A program made the position numbers and the translations under genes. The notes under the pieces are model-generated. The model worked only from the letters and a program-made list of their open reading frames with translations. It searched no databases and had not been told where the DNA came from. Source: Streptomyces lycii (lineage in GTDB: Bacteria > Actinomycetota > Actinomycetes > Streptomycetales > Streptomycetaceae). From it: a stretch of DNA of 34,716 bases. Below, in pieces: positions 8,542 to 17,308 of the stretch (position 1 is the stretch's first letter; each line of letters begins with the position of its first letter). The DNA is taken from the NCBI RefSeq assembly GCF_009735685.1, contig NZ_WHPN01000420.1, positions 1 through 34,716 on the forward strand. Direction: 5' to 3'.

Positions 8542-8579
8542 CGGACTGCGGGCTGCGGCTCCCGGCCGCCCGGCCCGTG

Positions 8580-8591
8580 CTGGCAGGATGG
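8580..8591 (+). promoter_or_regulatory. Candidate pglX promoter element shared with pglY
   Basis: CTGGCAGGATGG contains CAGGAT, which fits a streptomycete -10 box, and lies 55 bases before the pglX start. The same 12 bases occur at 21108-21119 before pglY. No clear -35 box is visible, so an extended -10 or an activator site is possible. Confidence 0.5.
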
Positions 8592-8646
8592 TCCGATACG
8601 CCGTGCTCTGCACGGCAGGCTTGTCGGGGATGGAGAGGTTCCGCCG

Positions 8647-11600
8647 GTGTCGTCTGAGGAAGCCGTTGCGACGGTCGTCGCGTCGCTCGACCGCGACCTG
8701 CTGCTCAAGGAACTGCAGAAGCAGGTCGAGGAGCTGCGGAGGGACCTCCTGCGCCGCGCGGAGACGGAGGAGGGGTACGACGCCTCGCTGCGCGCCGAGT
8801 ACGACCTTGCTCTGGAGTCCCAGCGGACTGCCGCCATGTACGAGACGTGGCTCGGCGAGCGCGTTGTCCAGATCGCCTCGGCGTGGGTGCTGGCCTGCGT
8901 CTTCGTACGGTTCAGCGAGGACAACGGCCTGCTGCCGGAAGCCTGGCTGTCGGGGCCGGGGGAGCGGCTGGCGGAGGCGCAGGACCGGCACGAGGCATTC
9001 TTCCGTGAGAACCCCGCGAAGAACGACCGCGACTGGCTGACCGAGTCCTTCAAAGCCCTCGCCGACGCCCACCCGACCGCCGCCGGCCTCTTCGACCAAG
9101 GCCACAACCCGCTGTGGGAGGCCGAGCCTTCGTACGAAGCGGCCAGCGCGCTGCTGGCGTTCTGGCGCGAACGCGGCCCGGACGGCGAACTCCGGCACGA
9201 CTTCACCGACCCCGAGCTGGACACCCGTTTCCTCGGCGACCTCTACCAGGATCTCTCCGAGTACGCCCGCAAGACGTACGCCCTGCTCCAGACGCCCGTG
9301 TTCGTCGAGGAATTCATCCTCGACCTGACGCTGGAACCGGCGGTCGAGGAATTCGGACTCGACCCGGTGTGGAAGCACAAGCCGGACGGCTGGCGGGGCG
9401 AGACCGATCAGGACGGCGAGGTACGGGGCCTGCGCTGCATCGACCCGGCCTGCGGCTCGGGCCACTTCCTGCTGGGCATCTTCCAGCGGCTGCTGGCAAA
9501 GTGGCGCGAACTGGAGCCCGGCACGGACGACTGGGTCCTGATCCGCCGCGCACTGGAGTCGGTCCACGGCGCCGACAAGAACCCGTACGCCGCGTCCATC
9601 GCCCGCTTCCGGCTGCTCGTCGCGGCACTGAAGGAATGCGGCGTACGCGAACTGCGGGCCGCGCCCGCCATGCCGATCCGGGTGGCGGTGGGGGATTCGC
9701 TGCTGCATGGCAGGGAGGCGGGGCGCGAGAGCGACCCGACGCTGGACGATGCCGAGCGCGGTGACGTCTTCACTTACCGGACGGAGGATGTCCCGGAGTA
9801 CGTGAAAAGCGTCGATCTATTGGGACGCGGCACGTACCACGTCGTCGTGGGAAATCCGCCGTACATCACGGTCAAAGACAAGCAGGAGAACCAAAACTAC
9901 CGCGATGTGTACTTTGCTTGTGCGGGCAAGTACGCGTTGTCGGCGCCGTTCGCGCAGCGAATCTTCGAATTGGCCATCCGGGCGGGTGGCGACCGTCGTG
10001 ATGGGGGATTCACCGGACAGATCACAGCGAATTCCTTCATGAAGCGGGAGTTTGGCAAGGTCCTCATCGAGTCGTTTTTCCACGGTGGCCCCTACAAGGA
10101 TCCGAAGAGCAAGCGGAAGCGTCACTTCGGAGGCGTGGAGCTGTCGCATGTCATTGATACGTCGGGTGCGTACATCCCGGGACATGGAACGCCGACGGTG
10201 ATTTTGGCCGGCCGAAATCAAGTGGCGCGGCAGGCGGATCCCATCAGGGCTGTGTTGGGTGTGCGGGGTGAGCCGAGTCAACCGGACGTTCCTGCGGAAG
10301 GTTTGGTGTGGACGGCCATCACGCGACAGGTCGGGGAATCAGGGAGTGATTCATCCTGGGTCAGTACTGAGGATGCTGAACGAGCCCGGTTTGCATCGTT
10401 TCCGTGGTCACTAAGTGGTGGTGGTGCGGGTTCGGTCATGGAAATCGTGGAAGCCCACGGCGAGCACACCCTCAAGGACGTCATCGAATCCACTGGATTT
10501 CACGACATCCTAGGGGAGGACGACGTGTTTGGTGCGGAGCGACTCCCGACGATATGGAAGCGGCATCAGGCGGAGCACAGGACACTTGTCACTGGTGATG
10601 TCCTCAGGGATTGGCTGGCAAATGCAGACTCCACTGTCCTGTGGCCGTACCGGGGCGAGTGCGTCGACCTGTCTCTACAGTCGACTTTCCTATTCTGGCC
10701 GTATCGAAGCACCTTGAGAACTGGCTTGACTTTTGGAAAGACGCGAGAAGATCGTGGTATGTCGTGGCACGAACATATTATGTTGTCGTGGGGGCGCACG
10801 AAAGCGAACGCGCTGATTTCTTTCGCTTTCGTTGCCACGCATAACCACTTCGTGCTTGATCGGGGCGGGAAGGTTTTCAACAGGTCCGCTCCTGTGATCA
10901 AGCTGCCTGAGGCGACCAGCGAGGAAAAGCATCTAGAGCTGCTAGGGGTGCTTAATTCTTCAGCCGCTTGCTTCTGGTTGAAGCAGGTGAGTCACGACAA
11001 GGGTAGTCAGGGAATCAATGAAGGGTTCAAATCCCAGGAGTGGGAGCGATTTTTCGAGTTCACCGGAACCAAGCTCGAAGAATTCCCCCTTCCGGCAACG
11101 CTCCCACTTGCTCTTGGACGAGAAATCGACGCCCTAGCCCAAGAGCTAGCCGAGTACGAGCCGTCCGCTCTGGCAGCCTCGGCCACGCCGACTCGGGAAG
11201 TCCTCGGCGAAGCCCGATCCGCCCAGGACAAGATTCGTGCACGCATGATCGTGTTCCAGGAAGAGCTGGACTGGACCGTTTATGGGGCGTACGGGCTGCT
11301 CACACCCAAGGAGGTCGCCCGGGTCACACTCGACGCGGACCCCTCCGAGCTGCCCGACGCCGACGTACCGCAGCTTGCTCTGGGCCAGAGGGCGTTCGAG
11401 ATCGACCTCAAGCGGCGAGTGGATAAGGGCGAGGCCGAGACCGCTTGGTTCGAACGGCATCGATCCACCCCCATCTCCGAGATCCCGGAGGAGTGGCCCG
11501 AGGCGTACAAGAAGGTCGTGCAGGCCCGCCTCGACCTCATCGAGAGCAACCGGGACATCCGGCTGATCGAGCGTCCCGAGTACAAGCGGCGCTGGTCCAT

Positions 11601-12417
11601 CGAGCCATGGGAGAAGCGCGAGGCCGCCGCTCTGCGGACCTGGCTGCTCGACGCGGCCGAGCGGGAAGACCTGTGGTTCGAGGAGCGGAACGAGTTCAAT
11701 TCGCCCCGCACCCTCACCGTGAATCAGCTTGCCGACGCCCTCCGCCACGACGAGGACGTTCAGGCCGTAGCCGCTCTCTACGCCGCCGACCATCTCGGCA
11801 AGCCGGACGCCACCCTGGCCACCGTCCTCAAGGCCGTCATCGAGCCCGAGCACGTCCCTTACCTCAGCGCTCTCCGCTACAAGGAGAGCGGCCTGCGCAA
11901 GCGCGCCCAGTGGGAGCACGTCTGGGAGCAACAGCGCGAAGAGGACCGGACCGGTCAGCGGCTCGAGATCAAGGTCCCGCCGAAGTACACGGGTGCCGAC
12001 TTCCTCAAGCACTCCTACTGGTCGCATCGCGGCAAGCTGGACGTGCCGAAGGAGCGTTTCATCTCCTACCCGGGCGCCGAGCCCGACGCCGACCCGTCCC
12101 TCCTTCTCGGCTGGGCGGGCTGGAACCACCGCGAACAGGCCGAAGCCCTCGCCAACCTCCTTCACGACCGAGTGGACAAGGAGGGCTGGGACCCGGATGA
12201 TCCCCGTTTCGTGCCGCTGTTGGCCGGCCTGCAAGAGGTCATGCCCTGGGTACGTCAGTGGTACGACGAGTACGACGAGGACTGGGAGGGCAACCCGGCC
12301 GAGGAGTTCCAGACGGTCCTCAACACCGGCCGCACTGCCCGCCGCCTCTCGGAATCGGACCTACGCGACTGGCGCCCGGAGAAGAAGCGGGGCGGTCGCC
12401 GGAAGGCCGCCGAGTAG
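8647..12417 (+). CDS. pglX: PglX: BREX adenine-specific DNA methyltransferase
   Basis: PglX is the N6-adenine methyltransferase that marks DNA in BREX/Pgl. GTG 8647 follows GGAGAGG at a workable distance, giving 1256 residues. SAM motif I is DPACGSGHF from D266, and catalytic motif IV is NPPY at 403-406. The N-terminal 260 residues are helical and typical of the family. Residues about 375-820, covering motif IV onward and the likely target-recognition region, are encoded by clearly less GC-rich DNA (two sampled 60-base lines count 55% and 48% GC, against 68% at 9481-9540). This suggests replacement of the recognition module. No run of more than five G was seen, so the G-tract phase switch described for Streptomyces coelicolor pglX is not obvious here. 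A strong hairpin follows the stop. Confidence 0.95.
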   Translation: MSSEEAVATVVASLDRDLLLKELQKQVEELRRDLLRRAETEEGYDASLRAEYDLALESQRTAAMYETWLGERVVQIASAWVLACVFVRFSEDNGLLPEAWLSGPGERLAEAQDRHEAFFRENPAKNDRDWLTESFKALADAHPTAAGLFDQGHNPLWEAEPSYEAASALLAFWRERGPDGELRHDFTDPELDTRFLGDLYQDLSEYARKTYALLQTPVFVEEFILDLTLEPAVEEFGLDPVWKHKPDGWRGETDQDGEVRGLRCIDPACGSGHFLLGIFQRLLAKWRELEPGTDDWVLIRRALESVHGADKNPYAASIARFRLLVAALKECGVRELRAAPAMPIRVAVGDSLLHGREAGRESDPTLDDAERGDVFTYRTEDVPEYVKSVDLLGRGTYHVVVGNPPYITVKDKQENQNYRDVYFACAGKYALSAPFAQRIFELAIRAGGDRRDGGFTGQITANSFMKREFGKVLIESFFHGGPYKDPKSKRKRHFGGVELSHVIDTSGAYIPGHGTPTVILAGRNQVARQADPIRAVLGVRGEPSQPDVPAEGLVWTAITRQVGESGSDSSWVSTEDAERARFASFPWSLSGGGAGSVMEIVEAHGEHTLKDVIESTGFHDILGEDDVFGAERLPTIWKRHQAEHRTLVTGDVLRDWLANADSTVLWPYRGECVDLSLQSTFLFWPYRSTLRTGLTFGKTREDRGMSWHEHIMLSWGRTKANALISFAFVATHNHFVLDRGGKVFNRSAPVIKLPEATSEEKHLELLGVLNSSAACFWLKQVSHDKGSQGINEGFKSQEWERFFEFTGTKLEEFPLPATLPLALGREIDALAQELAEYEPSALAASATPTREVLGEARSAQDKIRARMIVFQEELDWTVYGAYGLLTPKEVARVTLDADPSELPDADVPQLALGQRAFEIDLKRRVDKGEAETAWFERHRSTPISEIPEEWPEAYKKVVQARLDLIESNRDIRLIERPEYKRRWSIEPWEKREAAALRTWLLDAAEREDLWFEERNEFNSPRTLTVNQLADALRHDEDVQAVAALYAADHLGKPDATLATVLKAVIEPEHVPYLSALRYKESGLRKRAQWEHVWEQQREEDRTGQRLEIKVPPKYTGADFLKHSYWSHRGKLDVPKERFISYPGAEPDADPSLLLGWAGWNHREQAEALANLLHDRVDKEGWDPDDPRFVPLLAGLQEVMPWVRQWYDEYDEDWEGNPAEEFQTVLNTGRTARRLSESDLRDWRPEKKRGGRRKAAE

Positions 12418-12424
12418 CGATGCA

Positions 12425-12476
12425 AAACTGGGAGAGTGTAGCGAGCGTGATCTTGCTCGCTACACTCTCCCAGTTT
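12425..12476. terminator. 22-pair bidirectional terminator between convergent genes
   Basis: The arms 12425-12446 and 12455-12476 are perfectly complementary over 22 bases with an 8-base loop. The plus strand ends in TTT and the other strand also ends in TTT, because the outer pairs are A-T. It lies between the pglX stop and the stop of the convergent DUF397 gene, so it probably serves both. Confidence 0.88.
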
Positions 12477-12482
12477 CCACGG

Positions 12483-12689
12483 TCAGCTCCGCGCAGCCAT
12501 CTGCACGAACGCCGTCCATTGCGTGGACCCGACGTGCAGAACAGGCCCGTCACTCCGCTTTGAGTCGCGGATGTGCACGGCGGCCTCAGTGGCTGCCACC
12601 TCCACGCAATCCCCGCCGTTCCCCGCGCTGTAGCTGCTCTTGAACCAAGCCAGCTGCTCTGCGCTCGGCGCGGTTGCCCTTGTGCTCAT
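12483..12689 (-). CDS. DUF397 small regulatory partner protein
   Basis: This 68-residue protein carries the DUF397 signature WFKSSYSAGNGGDCVEVA followed by VHIRDSK, and covers the full length of the family. In streptomycetes DUF397 proteins are encoded beside XRE-DUF5753 regulators (the WhiJ/AbaA-type clusters) and are thought to modulate them. Its ATG overlaps the end of the XRE gene by four bases (12686-12689), indicating translational coupling. It is convergent with pglX. Confidence 0.92.
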   Translation of the reverse strand: MSTRATAPSAEQLAWFKSSYSAGNGGDCVEVAATEAAVHIRDSKRSDGPVLHVGSTQWTAFVQMAARS

Positions 12690-13531
12690 TGCTCTCCCAA
12701 CAGCTTCTCGATGAAGGCCAGGGATTCCCGGGGTGTCAGTGCTTGGGCCCGGAGGACTCCGTAGGTTGCTTCCAACGCGCTGACCTTCTTCGGTTCCGAG
12801 TGCAGTGCGCTCTCGTCCTGCACCTCCATGTAGGCCATCCTGCGCTGATCACCGAGATGGAGCAATGTGAAGGAACCGGCCAGTCCGGCGTGTTCCTCGC
12901 GTGTGGTCGGCATGACCTGAATCTCGACGTTCCGCTGGTGCCCGTAGAGGAGAAGTTGTTCCAACTGGCCGCGCATGATTGCTGCTCCGCCGAGCGGCCG
13001 TCTGAGTACCGTCTCCTCAATGACGAAGCTCAGGAGCGGTGCCGGGCGTCGAGAGAAGAGCTTCTGTCGCTCCATGCGCGCGGCCACGCGCTGCTCCACG
13101 GTGTCGGTGTCCAAGAGAGGGCGCCACATCTCGAAGACGGCACGTGCGTACTCCTCCGTCTGCAACAGGCCCTTCACTACGTGGCTGTCGTAGGCGTGCA
13201 GCTGTGAAGCCTCCGCCTCCAGGCTCGCGTACTGGCGGAAGAACCCCGGATACCTCGCCCGCCCCAGCTCCGCCTTCATCGCCGACAGCACGCCACCCGC
13301 CCCCACCACGCGGTCGACCGCGTCCACGAGCTCGGGCTTGGGGATGCGGCGGCCCTGCTCCACGGCGGCGATCTGGGCTTCGCCGTAGCCGACCCGGGCG
13401 CCCAGTTCCGCCTGGGTGAGGCCGGCGGCCTCGCGCAGCAGCTTCATCTGGCGTCCGAAGCAGCGCAGGAACCCGTTCCCCGGGTCCGCGCCGCCCGTGA
13501 CCTCGTCAACGGCACTCGTCGCAGCGTCCAC
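12686..13531 (-). CDS. XRE-family regulator with DUF5753 domain (WhiJ-like)
   Basis: The GTG start at 13531 is preceded by GAGGGG on the same strand, giving 281 residues. Residues about 25-85 form a helix-turn-helix (LREAAGLTQAELGARVGYGE). The rest is the DUF5753 domain with the typical YPGFFRQYASLEAEA and VVKGLLQTEEYARA strings. This architecture is the DNA-binding member of the WhiJ-type regulator sets, usually paired with DUF397 and sometimes with an RsbW-like ATPase. The DUF397 gene follows directly and such an ATPase is at 20387. Lying inside the BREX locus, it could control defence genes or merely be a spacer resident; the sequence does not decide. Confidence 0.92.
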   Translation of the reverse strand: MDAATSAVDEVTGGADPGNGFLRCFGRQMKLLREAAGLTQAELGARVGYGEAQIAAVEQGRRIPKPELVDAVDRVVGAGGVLSAMKAELGRARYPGFFRQYASLEAEASQLHAYDSHVVKGLLQTEEYARAVFEMWRPLLDTDTVEQRVAARMERQKLFSRRPAPLLSFVIEETVLRRPLGGAAIMRGQLEQLLLYGHQRNVEIQVMPTTREEHAGLAGSFTLLHLGDQRRMAYMEVQDESALHSEPKKVSALEATYGVLRAQALTPRESLAFIEKLLGEQ

Positions 13532-13787
13532 GATCTCGTCCCCTCAGCCCGCCCACCGTGCCAGCAGGCTAGAACCGCTGTGTGCGGAAAAGCGGCTGTC
13601 TGGCTGAACTTCGTTCGTGTGAGTGAGCCGCACACCCGGGGATATGGCGCACGGAAAGCGACCGATGCGTCACGCTGGGTGCGGTACTGTCTGACTCGTC
13701 AACCCGCCTCCGTCCGCGCCGCCTTGGCCAGACGCGAGGCGGCCCTCACCGTCGGCTGCAACCGACTGCGAGGGCCTACACCACCAA
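13532..13787. promoter_or_regulatory. Divergent intergenic region between XRE gene and HTH gene
   Basis: This 256-base non-coding stretch lies between two divergent starts, so it must carry promoters in both directions. On the minus strand TAGCCT near 13570 could be a -10 box; on the plus strand no clear pair is visible. No repeat or strong hairpin was seen. Confidence 0.35.
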
Positions 13788-13808
13788 GTGGAACGAGACT
13801 CCACCGTG

Positions 13809-15080
13809 ATGCTGCGTCATGCTATCGCGCCCACCCGTTTCTACTCCCAGATCTCGAACGAGATCATCCGGCACCCGAGGTTGACCTCGGACGCCGTACG
13901 GCTGCTGACCTGGCAGCTCTCGCTCCCCGCAGGCGCCCGCGAGCCCCTGTCGCGCACCGCCGAGCGCGCCGGTATCGGCAAGGTCGCCTTCCTCCGCGCC
14001 AAGTCCCAGCTCAAGGCCGAGGGTTACGTTCACGAGTGGCGCCGCCAGCGGGAGCGCGGGCTGTGGGCCACCGAACAGCTCGTCTCCAACGTCCCGCTCA
14101 CCCCGGACGAAGCCGCCGCCGTTCGCGACACGTCTCCGCCCGGGGCGCCGGCGGTCCGCGATGCGGCTCCGCCGGTGGCTCCGGCCCGGGGCGCGGCTCA
14201 GGCCAAGGCGGCATCCCCGCAGGCCGCTCCGACAGGCGGCAACCCGGCCGCCGGTGCCCCGACCCACCCGCCCACCGGCCGTCATCCACAAACCAACACC
14301 GGAGAGAACACCCTCCACCCTCCGGGCAGCCAGGCAGCCGAACAGCCACCGGCCGGGCACCGGCCCGGTCCGGCCGACCGTCGTATCCAGCAATCCGACG
14401 GCAGCCCCTCCGCGGCCCGAGTCCCGGCCCAGGGCCCCAGCGCGGCCCAGACCTCGGCCGCCGCCCACGCCCGGCCCACCGCCCCGGCCCCGGACACCGT
14501 GTCCGCCTCGGGTGGCGCCCCGGCTCCGGCGATGGTCCCCACAGCGGAGCCACCGGCATCCCGCGCCACCGAGGCCCGAGCCCTGGTGGACGACCTGCCC
14601 CGGCTCGACCCCCGGCTACGGGTGCCCCGGGCCATGACCGCCGAACTGACCGGCCTCGTCGCCCGCTGGCTGGAGGCAGGCCACCGCGCGGCGGACGTAC
14701 GTTACGAGATCCTGCGCGGCCTCCCCACCGGCAACGGCACCGTGCACCGCCCCGGCGGCCTCGTACGTCACCTGCTCCGCGACGTACCGCCCACACCGCC
14801 GACCGGAGACGGACCCGACCAGGCCCCCTGCCCGGACACGCCACCCCCGGCCGCCCACCCGGCCACTACGGGGCGGCGCCTGTCGGCACGCCTGTCCCGC
14901 ATGCGGGAATGCGCAGGCGACCACGTCCAGGCCCGCCTGTTCCTTCCGGAAGCCGACGAGCACCTGTGCCGCGAGTGTGGCTCGGTCAGTGCTGCACCGG
15001 CCGTCGGATGGTCAGCGGTTGATCGCTTGGACCTCTTGAACAGTGACGTCGATGGTCGTGCCGAATGTGCCGTCCGGTAG
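13809..15080 (+). CDS. Helix-turn-helix protein with disordered linker and Cys-rich tail
   Basis: I place the start at ATG 13809; GTG 13788 and GTG 13806 are in frame and possible. The protein is 423 residues. An N-terminal domain (MLRHAIAPTRFYSQISNEII onward, about 1-100) resembles a family of streptomycete winged-helix proteins (LTSDAVRLLTWQLSLP, then an HTH at RTAERAGIGKVAFLRAK). A Pro/Ala/Thr-rich linker runs about 110-255, and a second folded part (about 260-345) reads LDPRLRVPRAMTAELTGLVA. Near the end, CAGDH and CRECG could bind zinc. The last 23 codons overlap the convergent gene at 15012 by 69 bases, which may mean that the original C-terminus was replaced at an insertion junction. 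The function is not recognised; DNA binding is inferred. Confidence 0.75.
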   Translation: MLRHAIAPTRFYSQISNEIIRHPRLTSDAVRLLTWQLSLPAGAREPLSRTAERAGIGKVAFLRAKSQLKAEGYVHEWRRQRERGLWATEQLVSNVPLTPDEAAAVRDTSPPGAPAVRDAAPPVAPARGAAQAKAASPQAAPTGGNPAAGAPTHPPTGRHPQTNTGENTLHPPGSQAAEQPPAGHRPGPADRRIQQSDGSPSAARVPAQGPSAAQTSAAAHARPTAPAPDTVSASGGAPAPAMVPTAEPPASRATEARALVDDLPRLDPRLRVPRAMTAELTGLVARWLEAGHRAADVRYEILRGLPTGNGTVHRPGGLVRHLLRDVPPTPPTGDGPDQAPCPDTPPPAAHPATTGRRLSARLSRMRECAGDHVQARLFLPEADEHLCRECGSVSAAPAVGWSAVDRLDLLNSDVDGRAECAVR

Positions 15081-16064
15081 ATCACCGCCGGTGCCGCCGG
15101 AACCCTCCCAGCTCATCTCCCATGTCAGCGTCGCCTCGAGCGCGTGCGACCCGGATCCGGCGGTCGAGCGGAGGTACCTGATGCCACAGGGTGGGTTCTT
15201 CTCGGCCTTGGACTTGGTGTATGGCGCCCCGATGCTGCCGTCGCCGTTGGCAGGGCAATCGCCAGAGGCCGGGAAGGTCTCGGCATCCTTGGTGCCGGGA
15301 TCGATATGAAGACCGACCGGCTTCGCTGTGGTCTCGGCCCACAACCCGGAACCCGGAAGCTCCGCCCGAACCGTCACTGGTTCAAACTTCGCCTCATCCA
15401 ACCAGATCCATGTCGGCAGGTTCACCGTCTGGTCGCCGTCCGGGTTCATTTCTACCCTGGTCTCCGGAACCTTCACGGAGTTGTATGCGTACTCCGCCAA
15501 AATCTCGGGGGTCAGCGCATGGGGAACGTCGGGGACTTCACCCGCGTCGACCCAGAACATGGTCTCTTCGCAATCAAAGACGGCGGCCGGGTCATTGTTG
15601 TTCGGGTTGTTGACGGACCGCCACCACATCCCCTCACCCTGCTTTTCGATGTTGAAATTCCTGCCGTCCTGGTAGTTTTCTTTCATGAGGTCGTGACCCC
15701 AGGAGAGAGTGGCGGTCACCGGGATCACCTCGGAGCGTCGATCCATTCCCTCGACGGCATCCTGCAATTGCTTGGGAGTCAGAGCGGGCTCGTACCAGCA
15801 CGGTGGCGGCGTCCAATTCGGGTCAACCGAAGTGACGCTGCCGCTCGAACCGCCGCTTCCTCCCCCGGACTGTTTGATCACGACTCTAGTTCCCGTGGCA
15901 TGCGCGGCGACCTTGCCGTTATCGGACTCCCCGCCGACAGGTGCCTCTGCTTCGCTGTCGCCGTTACCGATGTTGGCGTACGCTGTACCGGGCGTCGCGC
16001 CCACGGCAAAAATGGCCGCCAATGATGAGACTGTCAGGTATGCAGACCATCGGCTCTTCTTCAT
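15012..16064 (-). CDS. Secreted protein of unknown function
   Basis: This 350-residue protein has a clear Sec signal peptide: KK-R at the N-terminus, a hydrophobic core, and TAYA-N with likely cleavage after A30. A Gly/Ser-rich linker (about 66-80) precedes a globular region with four cysteines (in PPCWYEP, VFDCEE, SGDCPA and PPCGIRY), enough for two disulfides. No catalytic motif is recognised; the Trp-rich, beta-like composition suggests an extracellular binding protein. Its ATG overlaps the stop of the upstream lipoprotein gene (ATGA), so the two are co-expressed. The 3' end overlaps the convergent HTH gene. Base composition is lower in GC than the BREX genes. Confidence 0.85.
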   Translation of the reverse strand: MKKSRWSAYLTVSSLAAIFAVGATPGTAYANIGNGDSEAEAPVGGESDNGKVAAHATGTRVVIKQSGGGSGGSSGSVTSVDPNWTPPPCWYEPALTPKQLQDAVEGMDRRSEVIPVTATLSWGHDLMKENYQDGRNFNIEKQGEGMWWRSVNNPNNNDPAAVFDCEETMFWVDAGEVPDVPHALTPEILAEYAYNSVKVPETRVEMNPDGDQTVNLPTWIWLDEAKFEPVTVRAELPGSGLWAETTAKPVGLHIDPGTKDAETFPASGDCPANGDGSIGAPYTKSKAEKNPPCGIRYLRSTAGSGSHALEATLTWEMSWEGSGGTGGDLPDGTFGTTIDVTVQEVQAINR

Positions 16065-16705
16065 CCCTTGCAGGCGCCCCGCTCATTCACCACGCGAACC
16101 GTCTGCCAAACACCTTCGCCATTTTTCTTCAACAGAGTGGTGTAGCGCACGTAAGGGCTTGACGAGGACTCGTCGTCGACTTTTCCGGTCTTGACGTTTT
16201 TCGAGAACCCCTTGCTCTCGTCGGCGCAGTAGACCAAAGTGGCTGATCCGTCGTCACGGAAACCGACCTGAGGGTCGAGATAACGGACCTCTCCAGTGAT
16301 CGTCAAGCCATTCTTCTTGAAGCCGTCGATCCAACGCTTACCCGAGTCCAGGGCCCCTTCCGCGTTGTAGAACGAAACGTGGGGAGATTCAGGGTTCGCG
16401 GGATTCTGAAGGATGGCCTCATTGACCGCACGGACTCGCTCTCGTCCGTCTTGGAGGACTGCGTTCTCCTTCGGATCGGTGGACTCCCACCGCTCGAAGG
16501 TCATTTCGAAACCATTCGGGATCTTGATCTGCGGGCGTTTCGCGGACGATGGCGGGCTGGACTCAGCTGACGACTTGTCGTCTTGGTGAGCACCTTCGAT
16601 CTTGCCGGAGTCCTTGGACGTCTCGTTACCGCCGCCACAAGCCGTGAGCAGTAGGGCTGCAGCGGCGGCCAGTGCAGTGGCGGGAAGCGATGGACGAGGG
16701 CGCAC
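16061..16705 (-). CDS. Putative lipoprotein
   Basis: I chose GTG 16705 because AGGGAG lies just upstream on the minus strand and the product then begins directly with a lipoprotein signal: an Arg-rich start, an Ala/Leu core and lipobox LTAC with C23. The protein is 214 residues. After a charged Ser/Lys-rich linker, the domain (about 60-214) includes VSFYNAEGALDSGKRWIDGF and ends with a Cys near the C-terminus. It is reminiscent of actinobacterial NTF2-like or Mce-associated lipoproteins, but I cannot assign a family. It is translationally coupled to the secreted protein gene and divergent from the WXG genes, so these may act together at the cell surface. Confidence 0.85.
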   Translation of the reverse strand: MRPRPSLPATALAAAAALLLTACGGGNETSKDSGKIEGAHQDDKSSAESSPPSSAKRPQIKIPNGFEMTFERWESTDPKENAVLQDGRERVRAVNEAILQNPANPESPHVSFYNAEGALDSGKRWIDGFKKNGLTITGEVRYLDPQVGFRDDGSATLVYCADESKGFSKNVKTGKVDDESSSSPYVRYTTLLKKNGEGVWQTVRVVNERGACKG

Positions 16706-17000
16706 GAATAACAACTCCCTGTAGGAGGACAGACTTTCGGCGGATACAGACGGTACCGTCCCGCTACCCGTCCGTGCAGGCGGGGGTACACCTTGCCAGC
16801 CGGGGCTCGTACAGGACTGACAGGCACACCCGATCCGCCGGCAGCGGCGCCGTCGCGCCTGACCGGCGCGTGGACCCAACGCTGCCGGGTGAGTCAGGCG
16901 TCACCCTGAGCCTTCTAGGCGCCCTGATAATCGTATCGTTGTGTGTCAGCATGGTGACGCTCCGACGAGGAGCGCGTCAAAATCTGCCACCGGGGGCGAT
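16706..17000. promoter_or_regulatory. Divergent promoter region, lipoprotein versus WXG genes
   Basis: This 295-base non-coding stretch separates two divergent operons. GATAAT at 16925-16930 is the best plus-strand -10 candidate, about 70 bases before the WXG start. A small hairpin, GCTCC/GGAGC with loop GACGA, lies at 16959-16973. No matching -35 box is convincing. Confidence 0.4.
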
Positions 17001-17306
17001 ATGAGCGACTTGTCAATCGACTATGCGCTGCTTGATCGGGTGAGGGGCAACCTCGACCACATTGCCCATCTGATGAAGCAGCCTGGTCGGGACATGGAGC
17101 AGATCAGCGGTCAGGCCATGGGTGTGCCTGAGCTTGCCGACCGCATGGATGATTTCGGCGATGAATGGTCGTACGGAATCAAGAAACTGACTAAATTCTC
17201 TGATCAAGCTTCCAAGGCGCTGCTCAAGGTCAAAGAGTCCTTCGATGCTCTGGACATGGATCTCGCCAAGCAGATGGAAAGCAAAGAGAAGAAGGCCGGT
17301 AAATAG
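17001..17306 (+). CDS. WXG100/ESAT-6-like small protein
   Basis: ATG 17001 follows a GGGGG site, giving 101 residues. The predicted all-helical fold has a central W56-S-Y-G59 turn (DEWSYG), one residue longer than the classical W-x-G. This size and layout fit ESAT-6-like type VII secretion substrates. No Cys and no signal peptide are present. The next gene starts two bases after its stop, so the two WXG-type proteins are probably made as a pair and may form a heterodimer. No type VII ATPase or channel gene is in the window, so export would depend on a system elsewhere. Confidence 0.8.
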   Translation: MSDLSIDYALLDRVRGNLDHIAHLMKQPGRDMEQISGQAMGVPELADRMDDFGDEWSYGIKKLTKFSDQASKALLKVKESFDALDMDLAKQMESKEKKAGK

Positions 17307-17308
17307 GC

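Noticed and set aside
7366..9708. 780-residue minus-strand frame spanning the third cassette gene and pglX start
   Set aside because: It crosses two plus-strand genes with motifs and an intergenic region, and its product resembles no protein.
8647..12417. G-tract phase switch in pglX
   Set aside because: By eye no G run longer than five was found in this gene.
13580..15022. Alternative 480-residue plus frame over the HTH gene
   Set aside because: It is mostly Arg/Pro/Gly repeats from a shifted frame of the Pro/Ala linker; the HTH frame has folded domains at both ends.
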